Below are positions 1 to 12,700 of a DNA stretch of 64,000 nt, one piece after another. Within the stretch, counting starts at the first letter, position 1. Each line of letters opens with the position of its first letter. The position numbers and the translations under genes were made by a program. The stretch is taken from NCBI GenBank assembly GCA_027382625.1, contig JAJKFJ010021891.1, forward strand, positions 1 to 64,000. Direction: 5' to 3'. This DNA is from Tetmemena sp. SeJ-2015. Lineage: Eukaryota; Ciliophora; Spirotrichea; Sporadotrichida; Oxytrichidae. The notes under the pieces are model-generated. The model ran no database searches. It had not been told where the DNA came from and saw only the letters and a program-made list of their open reading frames with translations.

Positions 1-2751
1 ATAAACTCGATTGAATAGGGGAAGATTAAATATAAAATTAAAATTGAACAAGAAGGGAAAATTTTAAAAGTTTAATTTAAAATTTTTAATTTTTTGGTTT
101 TTTAAAAAATAAAAAAAATTTAATTTTATTTCTTAATATTAGGTTTTTTATGTTTTTAATGTTTAATTTCATCAATAGAACATTTTTTACTAGTGATTAG
201 ATTACATTTTTCTTTCAAAATTTATCTCTTAGAATTTATTTATAACTCTGAATTGATTTCACGAGCAGAATGTGAAAATACTATCAAAATTAAAATTGAA
301 TGACAGAGGATAATAATTATGGGATGAATATGAATTAGTTATCGCAAATGCATTTACTCTAAAAACTAAATTTGCATAAGGAACAATATATTTGCCAAGA
401 TTTTGACAGCTACAAGACAATTCGCAGATATTTCACTCATAAGTTTTAGCGACTCTGGTGGAAACGAGGATATTTTCAGTGCATTTGATTCTTTAAATAT
501 CTGATTTATTGCTCCTCTTTAACTGAAATTATTGATTTTTTAATTATAGTGAAATTCAAAAAAAGTGTATTAAATTAATAATTAAATTATAAATCTGTGG
601 CAGTTTTACTGTGAATCATTCGATTAAGCATAAATTCTAATAAACTTTCATCCTTAGAACTACTTCGTAGGAGGCCTGTGTAAAGAGTTTCCTTGGCCAT
701 AAAAATTTGAACTTGGTTAATTTCTATTTTCGGAGTTTGTGACATCAAAATCTTATCATAGACACCCCTTATCGTAATAGCAGTAGAATAAACTATCTAT
801 CGAACCAAGCCCCATATTGGGCTGCCTACTTCACAATTTAACGGCCGCCATTTTACAACTCTTCATTTAATATTTTAACTTAATTCTAATTTTAACTAAA
901 ATAATTAAGTATAAGAAGCGCACTTAAAATATCTTAGAAAAAATGGAGAGCGAATGTTTGAAGGAGGCTGAAAGGATTGCTCTTGTATGAAATATGGATA
1001 TCCAAGTATCAAAATCTATTTGCCTCGGAGGCTATAGAAAACCCATTTTAAATTAATGCAAAGAATAAAATTAATGTTTCTTAATTATCAGCGCTAACGA
1101 AAATTATGATTCTCTTTTTTAATTTATCTTAAGTTCTTTGAAATATTTTACTTAAATATATAGTTCAATTAATTGTCAACAAAAATTATTAGACTACCCT
1201 CAATCCAAGTGGTCATGGCACTTTTTAAGTCATTTATCTCCTGCAGCTATTTGGCTATTTCATTTTAAATTTATTTAAAACAAATGTTATTATAAAATGA
1301 AAAATAACAAAAGGTATAAACTCTAAGAAATCAATAGAATCATGATAGAGCTATGGGTTTTAAATTTGAGAGTACGAATATAAATCAAGATTTGGATTTA
1401 AAAGAGTGAAGAAAATTATAAAAAATAATATGTGATACAAATTAAAAATTAAAAATAAATATAGATGAATTTTAATAAGTAATAAATTAAATATGAGAAA
1501 CATGTGTGCTAATTCTATTACTATTAGATTATTTTGACTTTAAATTTAAGCAGCACTCATCTCTGAAGATTCTTAAATAGAAATGTGTGCCAAGAATCAT
1601 TAGGTTTGCACTGGAAAATTACTTGGTTAGCTGTTTGTAACATCTATATATCCTTGTAGATGTGATGACTTCGTAAGACAACAAAAAAGCTCAAATTAAA
1701 AAAAATTAAAAGAGCAATAAATAATTTTTATATTGAGGAACTTAATTTTAATTTCAACAGACAAAATTAAGGCTCTTTATTTCTTATTTTAATTGAATTT
1801 CAATTTTCATAAAATATTGTATTTACTAAGTTTTGTTTAATTTAAATATTAGAAATGAACTTATAAATTAAATGTTCGAGAACAACAGTATATAGATTAA
1901 AATTTTCGTAATTTATTAAAAATATAATTTGAAAGTATTTAAATACTTGCTTTGCTGTACTTTTTATACAAAAATCTTTTTAAAAAAATGAAGAATAAAA
2001 TTGAATTCAAAATGCCCCTTTCTCAATATAAATTTGAAAGCATGTATTTATAAATAAATTATATGAGAACTTAGAAAACCTAATTTATAATCTTCTAAAT
2101 TTAAATACATTTTTCCGAACTTAAAGCTTTAATTCTTTTGATTAATTATAGTTAGATATTTAAAGACATGACTTGAATTAAGATTATTAATTCAAAATTA
2201 TAAGAGAATGCCAGATTTATAACAATGATTTAAAGCAAATTAAATTATCTTAAGCTTTATCTTAAATATCTCTCTCCAATATGAACAATAATTTATCCAA
2301 TTATTACAATCTTTTCATTTGTAGTGTGAAATGAAAAACTTCAAAAGAAAATCATAAAATACAAAATTTATAAATAAACAATTTATAAAGAAGAAATAAG
2401 CATCATCATATTTTATCTAATTCAAGAATTAAAAGTTTAGCCTCAGACATGGATAAAGAAATCTTAATGAGATTTCCTCATCTCAGGCTTATAAGGAACA
2501 TTATTTAAAAAGATTATCTCTATTTACTATTGTAGTCATTGGAAAAACTAATACCTTCACTTTTCATATTTGAAACTTCAAAAACGAATTAAAAATAAAA
2601 TAAAAAACGGAAAATGCAGTTTGCTTTTAGATTAGCGAGTTTATAATATCAATATTTGATTTAATCTTGATAATAAATTTGAGAGGTTAGAAAATAAAGA
2701 GTCTTACTGTTTACAACACCTATATTAAATATTTAAAGTAAGAGACTAATC
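1..2751. other. AT-rich stretch, no convincing gene
   Basis: I find no frame with coding character under the ciliate code; stops by TGA are frequent and homopolymer-rich sequence dominates. The only structured part is a GC-richer block at 604-838 that recurs inverted at 32395-32612. A short open stretch near 380-500 is too weak to call. Confidence 0.5.
604..838 (-). repeat. dispersed repeat, inverted relative to 32395-32612
   Basis: Read on the minus strand this block shares several short exact strings, in the same order, with 32395-32612: ATTTTGATGT, ACCAAGTTCAAA, AACTCTTTACA, CCTCCTACGAAG and ATGCTTAATCGAAT. By eye it is roughly three-quarters identical with small indels. No coding frame is evident. 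It is probably a mobile or IES-type repeat; its identity is unknown. Confidence 0.55.
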
Positions 2752-5593
2752 ATGAAATAACTAAAGCACCCAGTAACTTTCTTACAATTTTATCTCGCAC
2801 TATTATGGTTTAGCTCATTTTTTCTTTCTTACTTGCAGACAGAAATTCTTGAAATAATAGACTAAACTTACACTTATGAGTAAATAGAACCTCTTCTCAT
2901 TCAAAATATTCCTCTCCTCGATATTCAAGATATCGGAAGCGAAATTAAAATTTCTAATAGCAGTTTTGTATGCTAAAAAAGTGGATTCTCGTTGAATGCT
3001 CTCCTCGAAGTGTATGGATAATAGACTCCTCTTTTTCGAATATAAAACTCTATCAGTGTCGTAATACAAGATTCATCATTTGTAAATTGCACTTCTGGTG
3101 GTGTTTTCAAGATTATGAATTCATCAGTAGAATTCAATAATTGTACTTTTAAAAACAATTTAGCATTTCAAGGAGGAGTTATCTATTCACAAGACTCTTA
3201 AATGCTAATTATTGAACAATTATTCATTATATTTGAACTTAAATTAATTAACTCATTTTAATTGCTGCTCTCTAAAATAGTAAAGTACGATTGTACTACT
3301 CGAAAGAAAGCTCATTTTTAGCTAAAAAACTTAAATTTAGTATAATTTAATCTATATTAAAATTTGATCAGTTAGATGAAGTGCTTATCCTTTGCAAAAA
3401 TCATTAATGGAACATGATAAACCTAAATAAAAAATGAAACTTAATGTGAAAGGAACAAACAAATTTGGATTTGTATTTATGAATTTGATTATCAATAATA
3501 TTTCATCATTAAGAATTGCTCGTTTTTAAATAATGGAGCTAATTAAGGAGGCACTTTTTATTTTCTAGATTCCAAGAATGTGTCAATTATTGATTCTGTG
3601 ATAGCAAACACATTTTCTTATTACTCTGGAAGCTTCATTTAAGCTGGACGCTCATACAAAGCTGATCAAAATGACCGAACTGAGAGTGGTTTAATAATAA
3701 TCAATCTATCTCTCCAAAATTATTTATCTTACAATGATGGAGCTTCTCTCCACAATATTACTAAAATATAATTTTTGCGAGGAAAGGGATAAATAAAACT
3801 ATGAAGTGTAAATTGAAGAAGAACGATGCTAAAAAGTAAACAGTCTTGAACAATAAAAGATTATATGGGAGGAAAGCAGAACTAGAAGTTCGAAATTATA
3901 AATTAACGCTCCATTTTTTAAAAAATGAATCAGAACTTATTTAAGAGTTTCTATTAGCTCTATAATGATGTCTTAATTTTGAATAAAAATACGGGCACTA
4001 ATTATCGGGCATATCTTTATCAGCTAAAATGTGTTAGTTTAATGCTTACTTATAATGCTCAGTTTTTTTAGCTGCGTCATTTGAACGTAAGAAAATTTGA
4101 GGGTTAATTCTTAGACGTGTTTTCACAATTTAATAGATCTTGTGCTGAAATCGGCAGATGATTAAATAGAAAAGTTTCCTGCTTTTCAATATTCGAATTT
4201 TAACTAATCTTTTCAATTCAAAAAATAAAATAAGATTAATAAACGAATCATTTATAAGAAACCTTTAAGTCTCATAACAAATAAAAGAGTCTCTAATTAA
4301 TTTATATTACCAAACAAAGCCTATTATGAAGAAAGTAAGAAAGACTTGTTTGTTTTATTAAGAAGGAACCATAGAATTAGAATTGCTTATTAATTCAAAT
4401 TTTATATATGTTGATTACTTTTTCTATCTTGCTCATAGTGATTGCTTTTCTGATATATTAATTATTCACTCTGACATTGAAAACAATGATGGATTATAAA
4501 ATGATCTGGATTAGGATATTTTCAATTCAGCCTAATTTTTATTCACTGATAAAGACTTGGCGATCTTCAATACTAAAATGCGTGTTAAACCTTCAAATTT
4601 TATAGATAAACAATTTTAGTCAATTTTTAGAGTGATTGGTACTCTCAAAATTGCTAGAGTGATTCTTTAAGACTTTAATCTGTAATTTATTAAGACTGGA
4701 CTTTAAAATAATTATGACGTATCCCACATATTTGATGATGAATAAAATGGTAATTATCACAACATATTCGATTTCTAAAACTCAAATATATCTTTCCAAT
4801 CAAATAACTTCACTCAGCTGAATGACTCTAACCTCTCCGGATTAGCTCGAATAATGAACAGTAGCTTTAGCGATTAATTTTCTCTTTATAGGATGAATAC
4901 GAATAGATTATTTAATTCATAAATACACAAATACTTTCATTTTAATTGTAATTCTATCTGAATATTGTTTGCCTTCCTTTCGCTGTGGTTCTAGCTCTCT
5001 TCTTTACTCATCTGCTGGAATTTTTTTTTATTCATGATCTTTATTCTCTCTTTTATCTTGCTTATTTGCCCTCACTTTGTTCTAAAGTTTATCTTAAGCT
5101 ATTGAATTCCATACCTTTCAATACTAGGAATGTGGGAGCGTTCTCTCTATACTGCTTTTATATTGTATTCCCAAAGTCGAACCACATTTCTAATCTTTTC
5201 TAAAATATTGAAGAGTTCCTTGCTGTCAGCATGTTAAACTATAAAACCACATTTGTTAGTAAATTTATAGATAAGCTGATATAAATAAGAGCTAACCCAA
5301 AGAATGTATAAAAAATAAGAGAACAAGCTTAATGGTTAGCTTACCTCTTTGAACTTTAGATACATTTAAAGAGGAACGCTCTTGATAAGAGAGAGGCTTT
5401 AGAATTCCTCACGCTGCCATTATAATTATTAAATGTTAAATTTAAATGCTTTATTTATTATTTTAAGCTAATTTCTATTGACTCTCTATTCATAGTTCAG
5501 ATTGTATTAGTCTTTATTTCCTTAAAAACCTAAAATTCATTTTTGTTCATTAAAATAATTTAAATTTCTTTGAAAGAATTTTAACCCAAGTGA
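2752..5593 (+). CDS. Pmp-like GG[AV]I-repeat membrane protein, interrupted
   Basis: Likely secreted or surface protein of the chlamydial-Pmp-like beta-helix repeat class that is expanded in ciliates. The ATG at 2752 opens MKQLKHPV followed by a strongly hydrophobic stretch (FLQFYLALLWF...) that looks like a signal peptide. The frame then holds repeat units such as NNCTFKNNLAFQGGVIY (near 3130-3190) and NCSFLNNGANQGGTFYF (near 3515-3570). A later frame (ATG at 4326, stop TGA 4959-4961) gives about 211 aa, and 4975-5593 adds a hydrophobic, multi-pass-like C-terminal part rich in F, L and Y. The frame is broken: TGA at 3415-3417, a frame change between 3.8 and 4.3 kb, and another near 4960. These could be introns, IESs or decay. 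The repeat class is clear; the exact structure is not. Confidence 0.6.
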
Positions 5594-6724
5594 AAAAATG
5601 TTTCAATAATTTGAAAGGAGTTATTTTTTTTAAATAAAATGGCAATAATTATTAGGAATAACCACTTAAGTTTTATCAAACTGTTTTTTAAAAATAAAAA
5701 ATTTTAAATAATTTTTTAATGTTTCATTTTAATCTTATTTATTTAAAAGCCTAAATTTTAAAGGGGGTTAATTTTTATAAATTATTTTAAAATTAAAAAA
5801 AATTAATTTTATAAAAAAAATCATTTCATTAAATAAATAGGAGCAAACTAAAACAAATTAAAATGTCAATAAACAAAGGGAAGAAAAACTCAATTTTTTT
5901 TTAAGGGAAAGGGCCTCAAAATGTTAAATTTTTAAAAAATATTTAAAATTAAATAAATAAAAAATTTAAAAAAAAAATAAAAAAAATTTACCAAAACTTG
6001 TTTCCCCCTTTGCAGAAAAATTTTTTTAACCCCAAAAAATTCCCTTAAATCCTTAAATTTCTTCAAATTTGAAAATTAAAATCTTATATTTTCAAAATTT
6101 AAATTATTTTTAAAATGTACTTTTAAAAAATGAAACATTATAAATTAAAACTTCTCAAATATTTTGCAATCTAATTAGAGAATGAGGAATTTTTTTTTTT
6201 TGGGGAAAAAATTTTAAAAAATTTTTTTAAAAAAAAAGGGGGCCTTTTTTTTTGAAAAAAAAAAGGGGATTTTTTTTTTAAATTTTATGGGGAAAATTTT
6301 TCCCCCTTTTTGATAAGGTTTATGATGAAATGGATTTGTTTAGAGATAAGATGGAGGTCCACAATTTAACTATCACCATCCCAAAATTTAACATTCTAAA
6401 ATTTAGCTCACAAAAAAATGCAGCTATAATACAAAATTCGATTGCGATAATTAGAGTTTAAATAAAGTAGAAAATATTTTTTTTTATTAAATAAAATTAA
6501 AATATTTAAACTTAAAGTGACAACTTTAACTTTTTATTCTAGAAAATTTAATTCTACTAAAAAAAAAGCAATATTTTTTTAATTTTAAAATTTTTTTTTT
6601 TTTTTAAAAAAATTTATTTTAAATTTAATTTTAAAAAATTTTTGAAATTTTGATTTTAATTAAAAATAAAATAAAAAATCAAATTTTAAAATAAATTTTT
6701 TTTTAATTTTAAGGTATAATTTTA
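5594..6724. other. low-complexity spacer, possibly assembly noise
   Basis: No gene. The stretch is built of long A and T runs, and 6185-6310 is an odd mix of T, A, G and C homopolymers (runs of 4 to 12) unlike anything else in the window. This is more like low-quality consensus than biology. Read-level inspection would decide. Confidence 0.5.
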
Positions 6725-9700
6725 ATGAAGTAAGCTGCTATAAAAACATTGTCCATTGAGAATTGTCAATTTTAGAATATAACAACTTAAGGTAATGGAG
6801 CTATACTCTAAGTACAGGGACAAACGTTTTTTATGAACTACTTAAGAAACCTTACTGTAAATCAAAGCTTTGCTTTGAAAGGATCCGTATTTGATCTAAG
6901 TCAGTTGTATGAAGTATTCGTGATTGAAGATTTGAATGTTCAATGCTTCAAACCAGATTTTTAATACTTATAAGACCCTCAATCATATATGGAAAAATTC
7001 CCTTTCCATCCTGGTTCGGTTATAGATATTGGCTTAAAAGCAATTATTGTTAATACATTTTAGGAATATGATCCTTACGATGTAAATGAGATGGTAATAA
7101 GTAGGTCATATTTTAGTAACTGTATTACTTTTCAAATGGGAGGAGTTATCAAAATTCATCCTACAAGAAAAGAGGTTAAAATTGTAGACTCAATTTTTGT
7201 AAATAATTCTGCTTCAATTGGAGGAGCAATTTCAGTATAATTTGCAGATATTACCTTACTTAACTGCACATTTATCAATAATTCAGCTAAATTTGGAGGA
7301 GCTGTAGGTTTTAGTAATCCTGGAAAATTTAGTTTTATTTAGTATACCACAGGTCTTAAAAATAAGGCATAATTTAAAAATCGACGTTAAATGAAAATAT
7401 GAATTTAATTAAAATAATAAATAGAAATTTAAAGATTTCTGTCCACTAAAATGACAAATGTTTCGGTCATGATTGAATTTCCTTATCTCTTATTGCATTT
7501 AAACATTTTATATAATTATTAAATTTACAATCTATATCATGAAAATAATCTAAAAATTCCTATTAAATTAAATTATATATAATCCAATTTGAGTATTATT
7601 TTTGTTTTTAAAATGTTAATCCCTTAATCTTATAATTTAGAATTTGAGTAATTAAATCACTTATTAAATTCACAAGATAAATATTTCAAGAGGCCATTTA
7701 AATGATGTTAAAAATAATTTAGATAAAATAATAACTATAAGTATTCAAATAATGCACAAATTATTTATCAATATATGATTTTTTAAATATTAATTTGGAG
7801 GTGGATTTCTGGCAGTGCTTTATTTTGAAGCTAAAGAGAAGAAGGAAATATATTTTTTTGCTGATTCATATCGATAAAAAATCTTTGTTTGTTGAGGGTG
7901 AAGAAATACTTCTAGATGATAATTTTTATCTTAAAATTATCATCTAGAAGAGCTCTGCAAATTTAGAAATAGAAAGAAAGAGTTGCATGATTTATTAAAG
8001 GAAAATCTTTTTTACTTTAATTAAATAATAATAGCTCAGGGGTTAATAAATAATCTTTAAATGAAATACAATTAAAAATTAGAGTTTTTTAGTTATAGCC
8101 AATTTATTAATCGCCAATAAATATAATTACTAGACTAATTAGCCACTCATTAATCTTGAAAATATATCCTTAATCTCTATTAATTTTGTGTTCTAATTTT
8201 TTTCTTACACCTCTCGAATCATGCCACTTATTCGCTTTATATATTTGTTGAGAATTCCTTTCTGGATTAAAATGAAGCCAAATAAGGTGGTGCTCTTTAC
8301 TTAAGGAATATAGTGACAGTAACTATTTTCATAAATACATCTTTCTCTAAGAATTCAGCGCTTGCCGAAGGAGGTGTTTTGTTTCACTCTTTCAGCAAGT
8401 ACTTTGCTTTTTTGAGTTCATATTTTTATCAAAACACAGCAAGCCTAGGTGCTATTGTTTACAGCTATTTAAGCATTTAAAGTACCTTATTAAATCCTCT
8501 ACAAATTTACGATACCATTATCGATTGTTTCCATGAAGAAACTTCAAATCTTATTTACATAGATGCCTTTTCATTAACTATAACTATATTAGTATATTTA
8601 TAACTCGTAATTATGAGAATGACAACTAAGAAAAAATAATAGATCTATGGTCTAATAGAGATTAGGTGGCAATGAAATAGAATTCTTTTTGCTATTTTTC
8701 AAGATATTTTTTCTTAACTACTAAAATTTCTTCATAATACTTTAGTACATAATAGATTTTAAGATTATTTAAAACATTTTAAGCTGTGGGTAGATGGAAC
8801 CCCGCCTACCCCTTGGAACGGCAGTTCCCCTCCTAGACTCGCTACTATCCCCTTGGAACCCTTCTACCCTTGAAGCCCCGGCTATCCCCTGCGAACCTGG
8901 CTCACTCACCCTATTTTTTTAAATTTAAATTGTATTTTTTAAAATAAATTCTTTTTAAAAAATATTTTTTTTTTCTGACATAATTAATAAAATAATGATG
9001 AATTTAATGATTAAAAAACCATGTTTATAGAGTGTTATTTTTCTTTTTAAATCCAATTAGCCCAGTTATGGAAAGTAATTCTGACATTTTGGCCTCTATT
9101 TTTTGTCTTAAGTGAGTGATTTTTAGGTAAAATACATCATTATTTTGCTATTTTCTTCATTGTTTTTTGCTAAAATTTTACTGATTAGGTCAGGAAAAAA
9201 ATATTATTTTTTAAAAAAGTATTGAAAAAAAATACAATTTAAGTTTAAAAAAATGTGGTGAGGGAGCAAGGGTGCAAGGGGTAGCTGGGGTTCCAGGGGA
9301 TAGCCGAGGTTCCATCTACCCTTGGGCTATATATTAATTATTGAGAAAAATTAAAATCTATCTCTAATAAATTGATCAAAATAAGAAAAGTTTTTTTTAA
9401 AAAAAACAATGTATTTCTTTTAATATAATTAAATACGTAACTTATCTAAATTATTTGGATATATTTTAAAAGTATCATAAAGTTATTTTTATTTCGCCTG
9501 CCCTTTTTGGTTTACAATTTTATATTTTATTATTTAAAAAATACTTTCTAAGTTTTTCTGATTATAGTTCATGGATAATGTGAGTTTCAGTAATCACCTC
9601 AAAATCGAAAATATAAATATTTATAATTCTATTCCGATCACTTAAAATATATTATATTAGCTTTGTATCAAGAAAATTTGAAAATAATGAATTGTCCTAT

Positions 9701-12700
9701 CAGTAACGATCAGAGTCCTTATGAAGCAAAATATCTTAACATTATAGACACTGGGGGTATTTATGCTAACAACATTGGCAAAAATGGAGGATTGTTTAAT
9801 TTAGTCTACTCAACATGCCTTAAATTTTATTGAAATTGATGAATAAAATTAATTAAATTTCAAGATAGTTTGTAATTATAAAATTATTGCAAATATAAAA
9901 GGCCATAAGTATGTAGATATAATATTCTTTTAATTTAAATTGTTTGATTACAACACAAATAAGTGAATGAGAAATATTCTAGCTTAAATATAAAAACTTT
10001 CCTACACTTTAGAGTTGTTAAAATACATGAAATAGAAATAAAAAATTATTTTGAATTATTTTGTGGATTCAAGATATAATAAATTCAATCTATAATTAGT
10101 TTTGATGGCACTGTATTTATAAACAACACAGGGCTAAATGGAGGTGTGATTTATGCTAATAACTTGATAGGCACTAATGATATCAGTTAGTGCATTTTTT
10201 ATAATTTAAATAATCTTGTTTGCCTAATGGGAATTAATAAAATAACTAATACTTTATAGACAACGAAGTAGTGAGATTATTTATAATATGTTTAGTTAGA
10301 TAATAACCTTGATAAGGAGGACATATAAACATATCTAAATATTTATTAAATATAAGTAATGATGACATGTAAGTATTTTAAAAAAATGACAAATGTACTA
10401 ATTATCATATAAAAAATCCAAGTTGCTTACAAAGATGTAAAAGAAAAGTATAAAGTTGTCCAAAATTAAATTCTTACATATTCACAAAGATTATTTTTAT
10501 TTTATCTCTAGATATCATAATTAAATAAAATAATTTTTACGCTTCCTATCTGATAAATAATTTTACACAGAATGTTTTGCTGAAGGGGAATTGCTCTAGT
10601 ACAGAGATTGTTAAATCATAATTTTTGAATATTTAAGCACATCTACAGGTAATGTTTTAAGTTAAAATTTTTACTTAATTAAAAACTTGCAAAGATTTTT
10701 AAGCTTTTTTATAATATTGTCTTAATTTTTATAAAATTGAAGTTAAAAATTAATAACTAAATTGAATTTTTAAAAATAATTATTGAGGGTGTTTTTCTCA
10801 AAAAAATTAAAATTTCTCTTAATGGAAATAATTAAGATCAAATTTAAGATGCATTATTTCTTTCTTTATATAATTTGCTCAAAATGATATTTTTCATACT
10901 GAATAAGATATATAAAAACTTTAACAATAAGAGAAAGTGATGTTTGATAATTAAAAATATTAGATAATGTTTTAAAATATTTGTTTTAATTGAAGATTTT
11001 ATATTTTGAAATCTATTTTGTTATAACAGAGCAATTAATTCTGGAGGAGTATTTTACATTTAACAAACCACAATTGACATAATTGATAGTGAATTTTACA
11101 ATAACTCTGCAGATGAAGCTTCCATATTGTCCTTAAATCTAGTTTTAAGGCATGCTTTTTAAAATTGAAAATTTTTAAGAAAATAGATCTCGCAAAGCTC
11201 TCATCATTTTAATTGAAGGGAAAATGCTAAGTCTCATTGGGGCATACCTAGATATTGTAAATTAAAGAATGAATTTAATTTATTCATAATCTCTATAATA
11301 ACTAGAACAGTGAATCACTGATCTATTTAAATTATCATAACCCCTTTCCTTTTTACAAAATTCATAGCAAATTCAAATTTTAATAAAGGACCTTTTGGTA
11401 CTAGCTTTATTAATTAATCAAAGAGATGAATGAGTAGTAAATTCGCATTTAAAAAAAAAACTTTGATAAGTTTAAGAATTTAGATCTTCAAATCTCCAAA
11501 TATACATCTAAAAATATAAAAATTATTAATCATAACGATAATAACTTTTCTGAGGAAGGTACTGATGGTATTATTCTAGCTTTGACTGATCTTTCCTTAA
11601 TTGATTCTGTTTTTAAAAATTCAATTCCCTACATCAGAGATGGCAAAACTAAAACTGGTGGATATGTTTAGGCACAATTCGCAGTTTCAGTAATAGTTTC
11701 GAATACCTCTTTTCAAAATGGCAGCTCTAACAAAGGTGGAGCAATTTATCTAGGAAGTAAATGTAAACTCAAAATGACAAGCACTGTCTTATAAAATAAT
11801 TTCGCTTATTTATAAGGAGGAGCAATTTATTCTAATCAACAGCAAAGTTTTATAATATAAGACTCTTCATTTGAAAACAATTTTTCATTTCAAGAGGGCA
11901 ATGATATTTTTCTTTCTAACTCAATGATTTTGGCCAAGATATTATGATCTCAAGATATGAATTCGATCAAGGGTGATTACTTTTATTTTAATCGAATTAT
12001 ATTCTTCTCTAATATATAAAGAAGATATCCTCATTTAATTCAGGATCAAATCCTTTTTTTCATTTTAAGATCAATAGACAATATATTTTATTTTTAATTT
12101 GAAAATGATCCAATGCTAAAATATCAACTTCTTTTATCTCAAATATTATGGGTTAGCAATCACTTTATTTTTCTCAAGCTAATATCGAACTAGATAGTAT
12201 TTCCATAACAAGATTATCTTCAAATCAGAAAGATCAAGATGGTGGAGCGATTTACTTCCTCAACTCTATATTTTTAAAAAAATCTGAATTAAAAACTAAA
12301 ATTATAAATTAATTCGTTTTTTTTTGAATTATGAATGAATAAATATTTTTTATTTTTATATTGTATTTTAATATAGTCTAAATTCGTGACTTTTAAATTT
12401 TTAAAAACAGATTTCATTTTATGTGATTCATTGTGTGTTTAATAATTATTTTTTTTTTCTTTTTAGGAGTATAATATTTACCCTTTAAATTTCAATTTAT
12501 AAATTGGAATAGCCAAAATTTTAATTTAAAAATTTTAAAAATTTCTTGTTAAATTAAATTTTTCTTTTATTAATTAAAAAGGGGAAAAAAATATTTGTAA
12601 GTTTTTAAATTAAAAGGGATAAATAATATTTTATTAAAAATTTTTTCTATATTCAAAATATCTTACAGTCAATTTGAAAACTTATAATCTTGGAAAGGAG

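Noticed and set aside
2815..3158. Two minus-strand ORFs opposite the first Pmp-like gene
   Set aside because: They are the antisense of a plus-strand frame with a signal peptide and GGVIY repeats; shadows.
4985..5203. Separate small membrane-protein gene starting at GTG
   Set aside because: The frame extends to TGA 5591-5593 under the ciliate code and continues the first Pmp-like locus; GTG starts are not expected.
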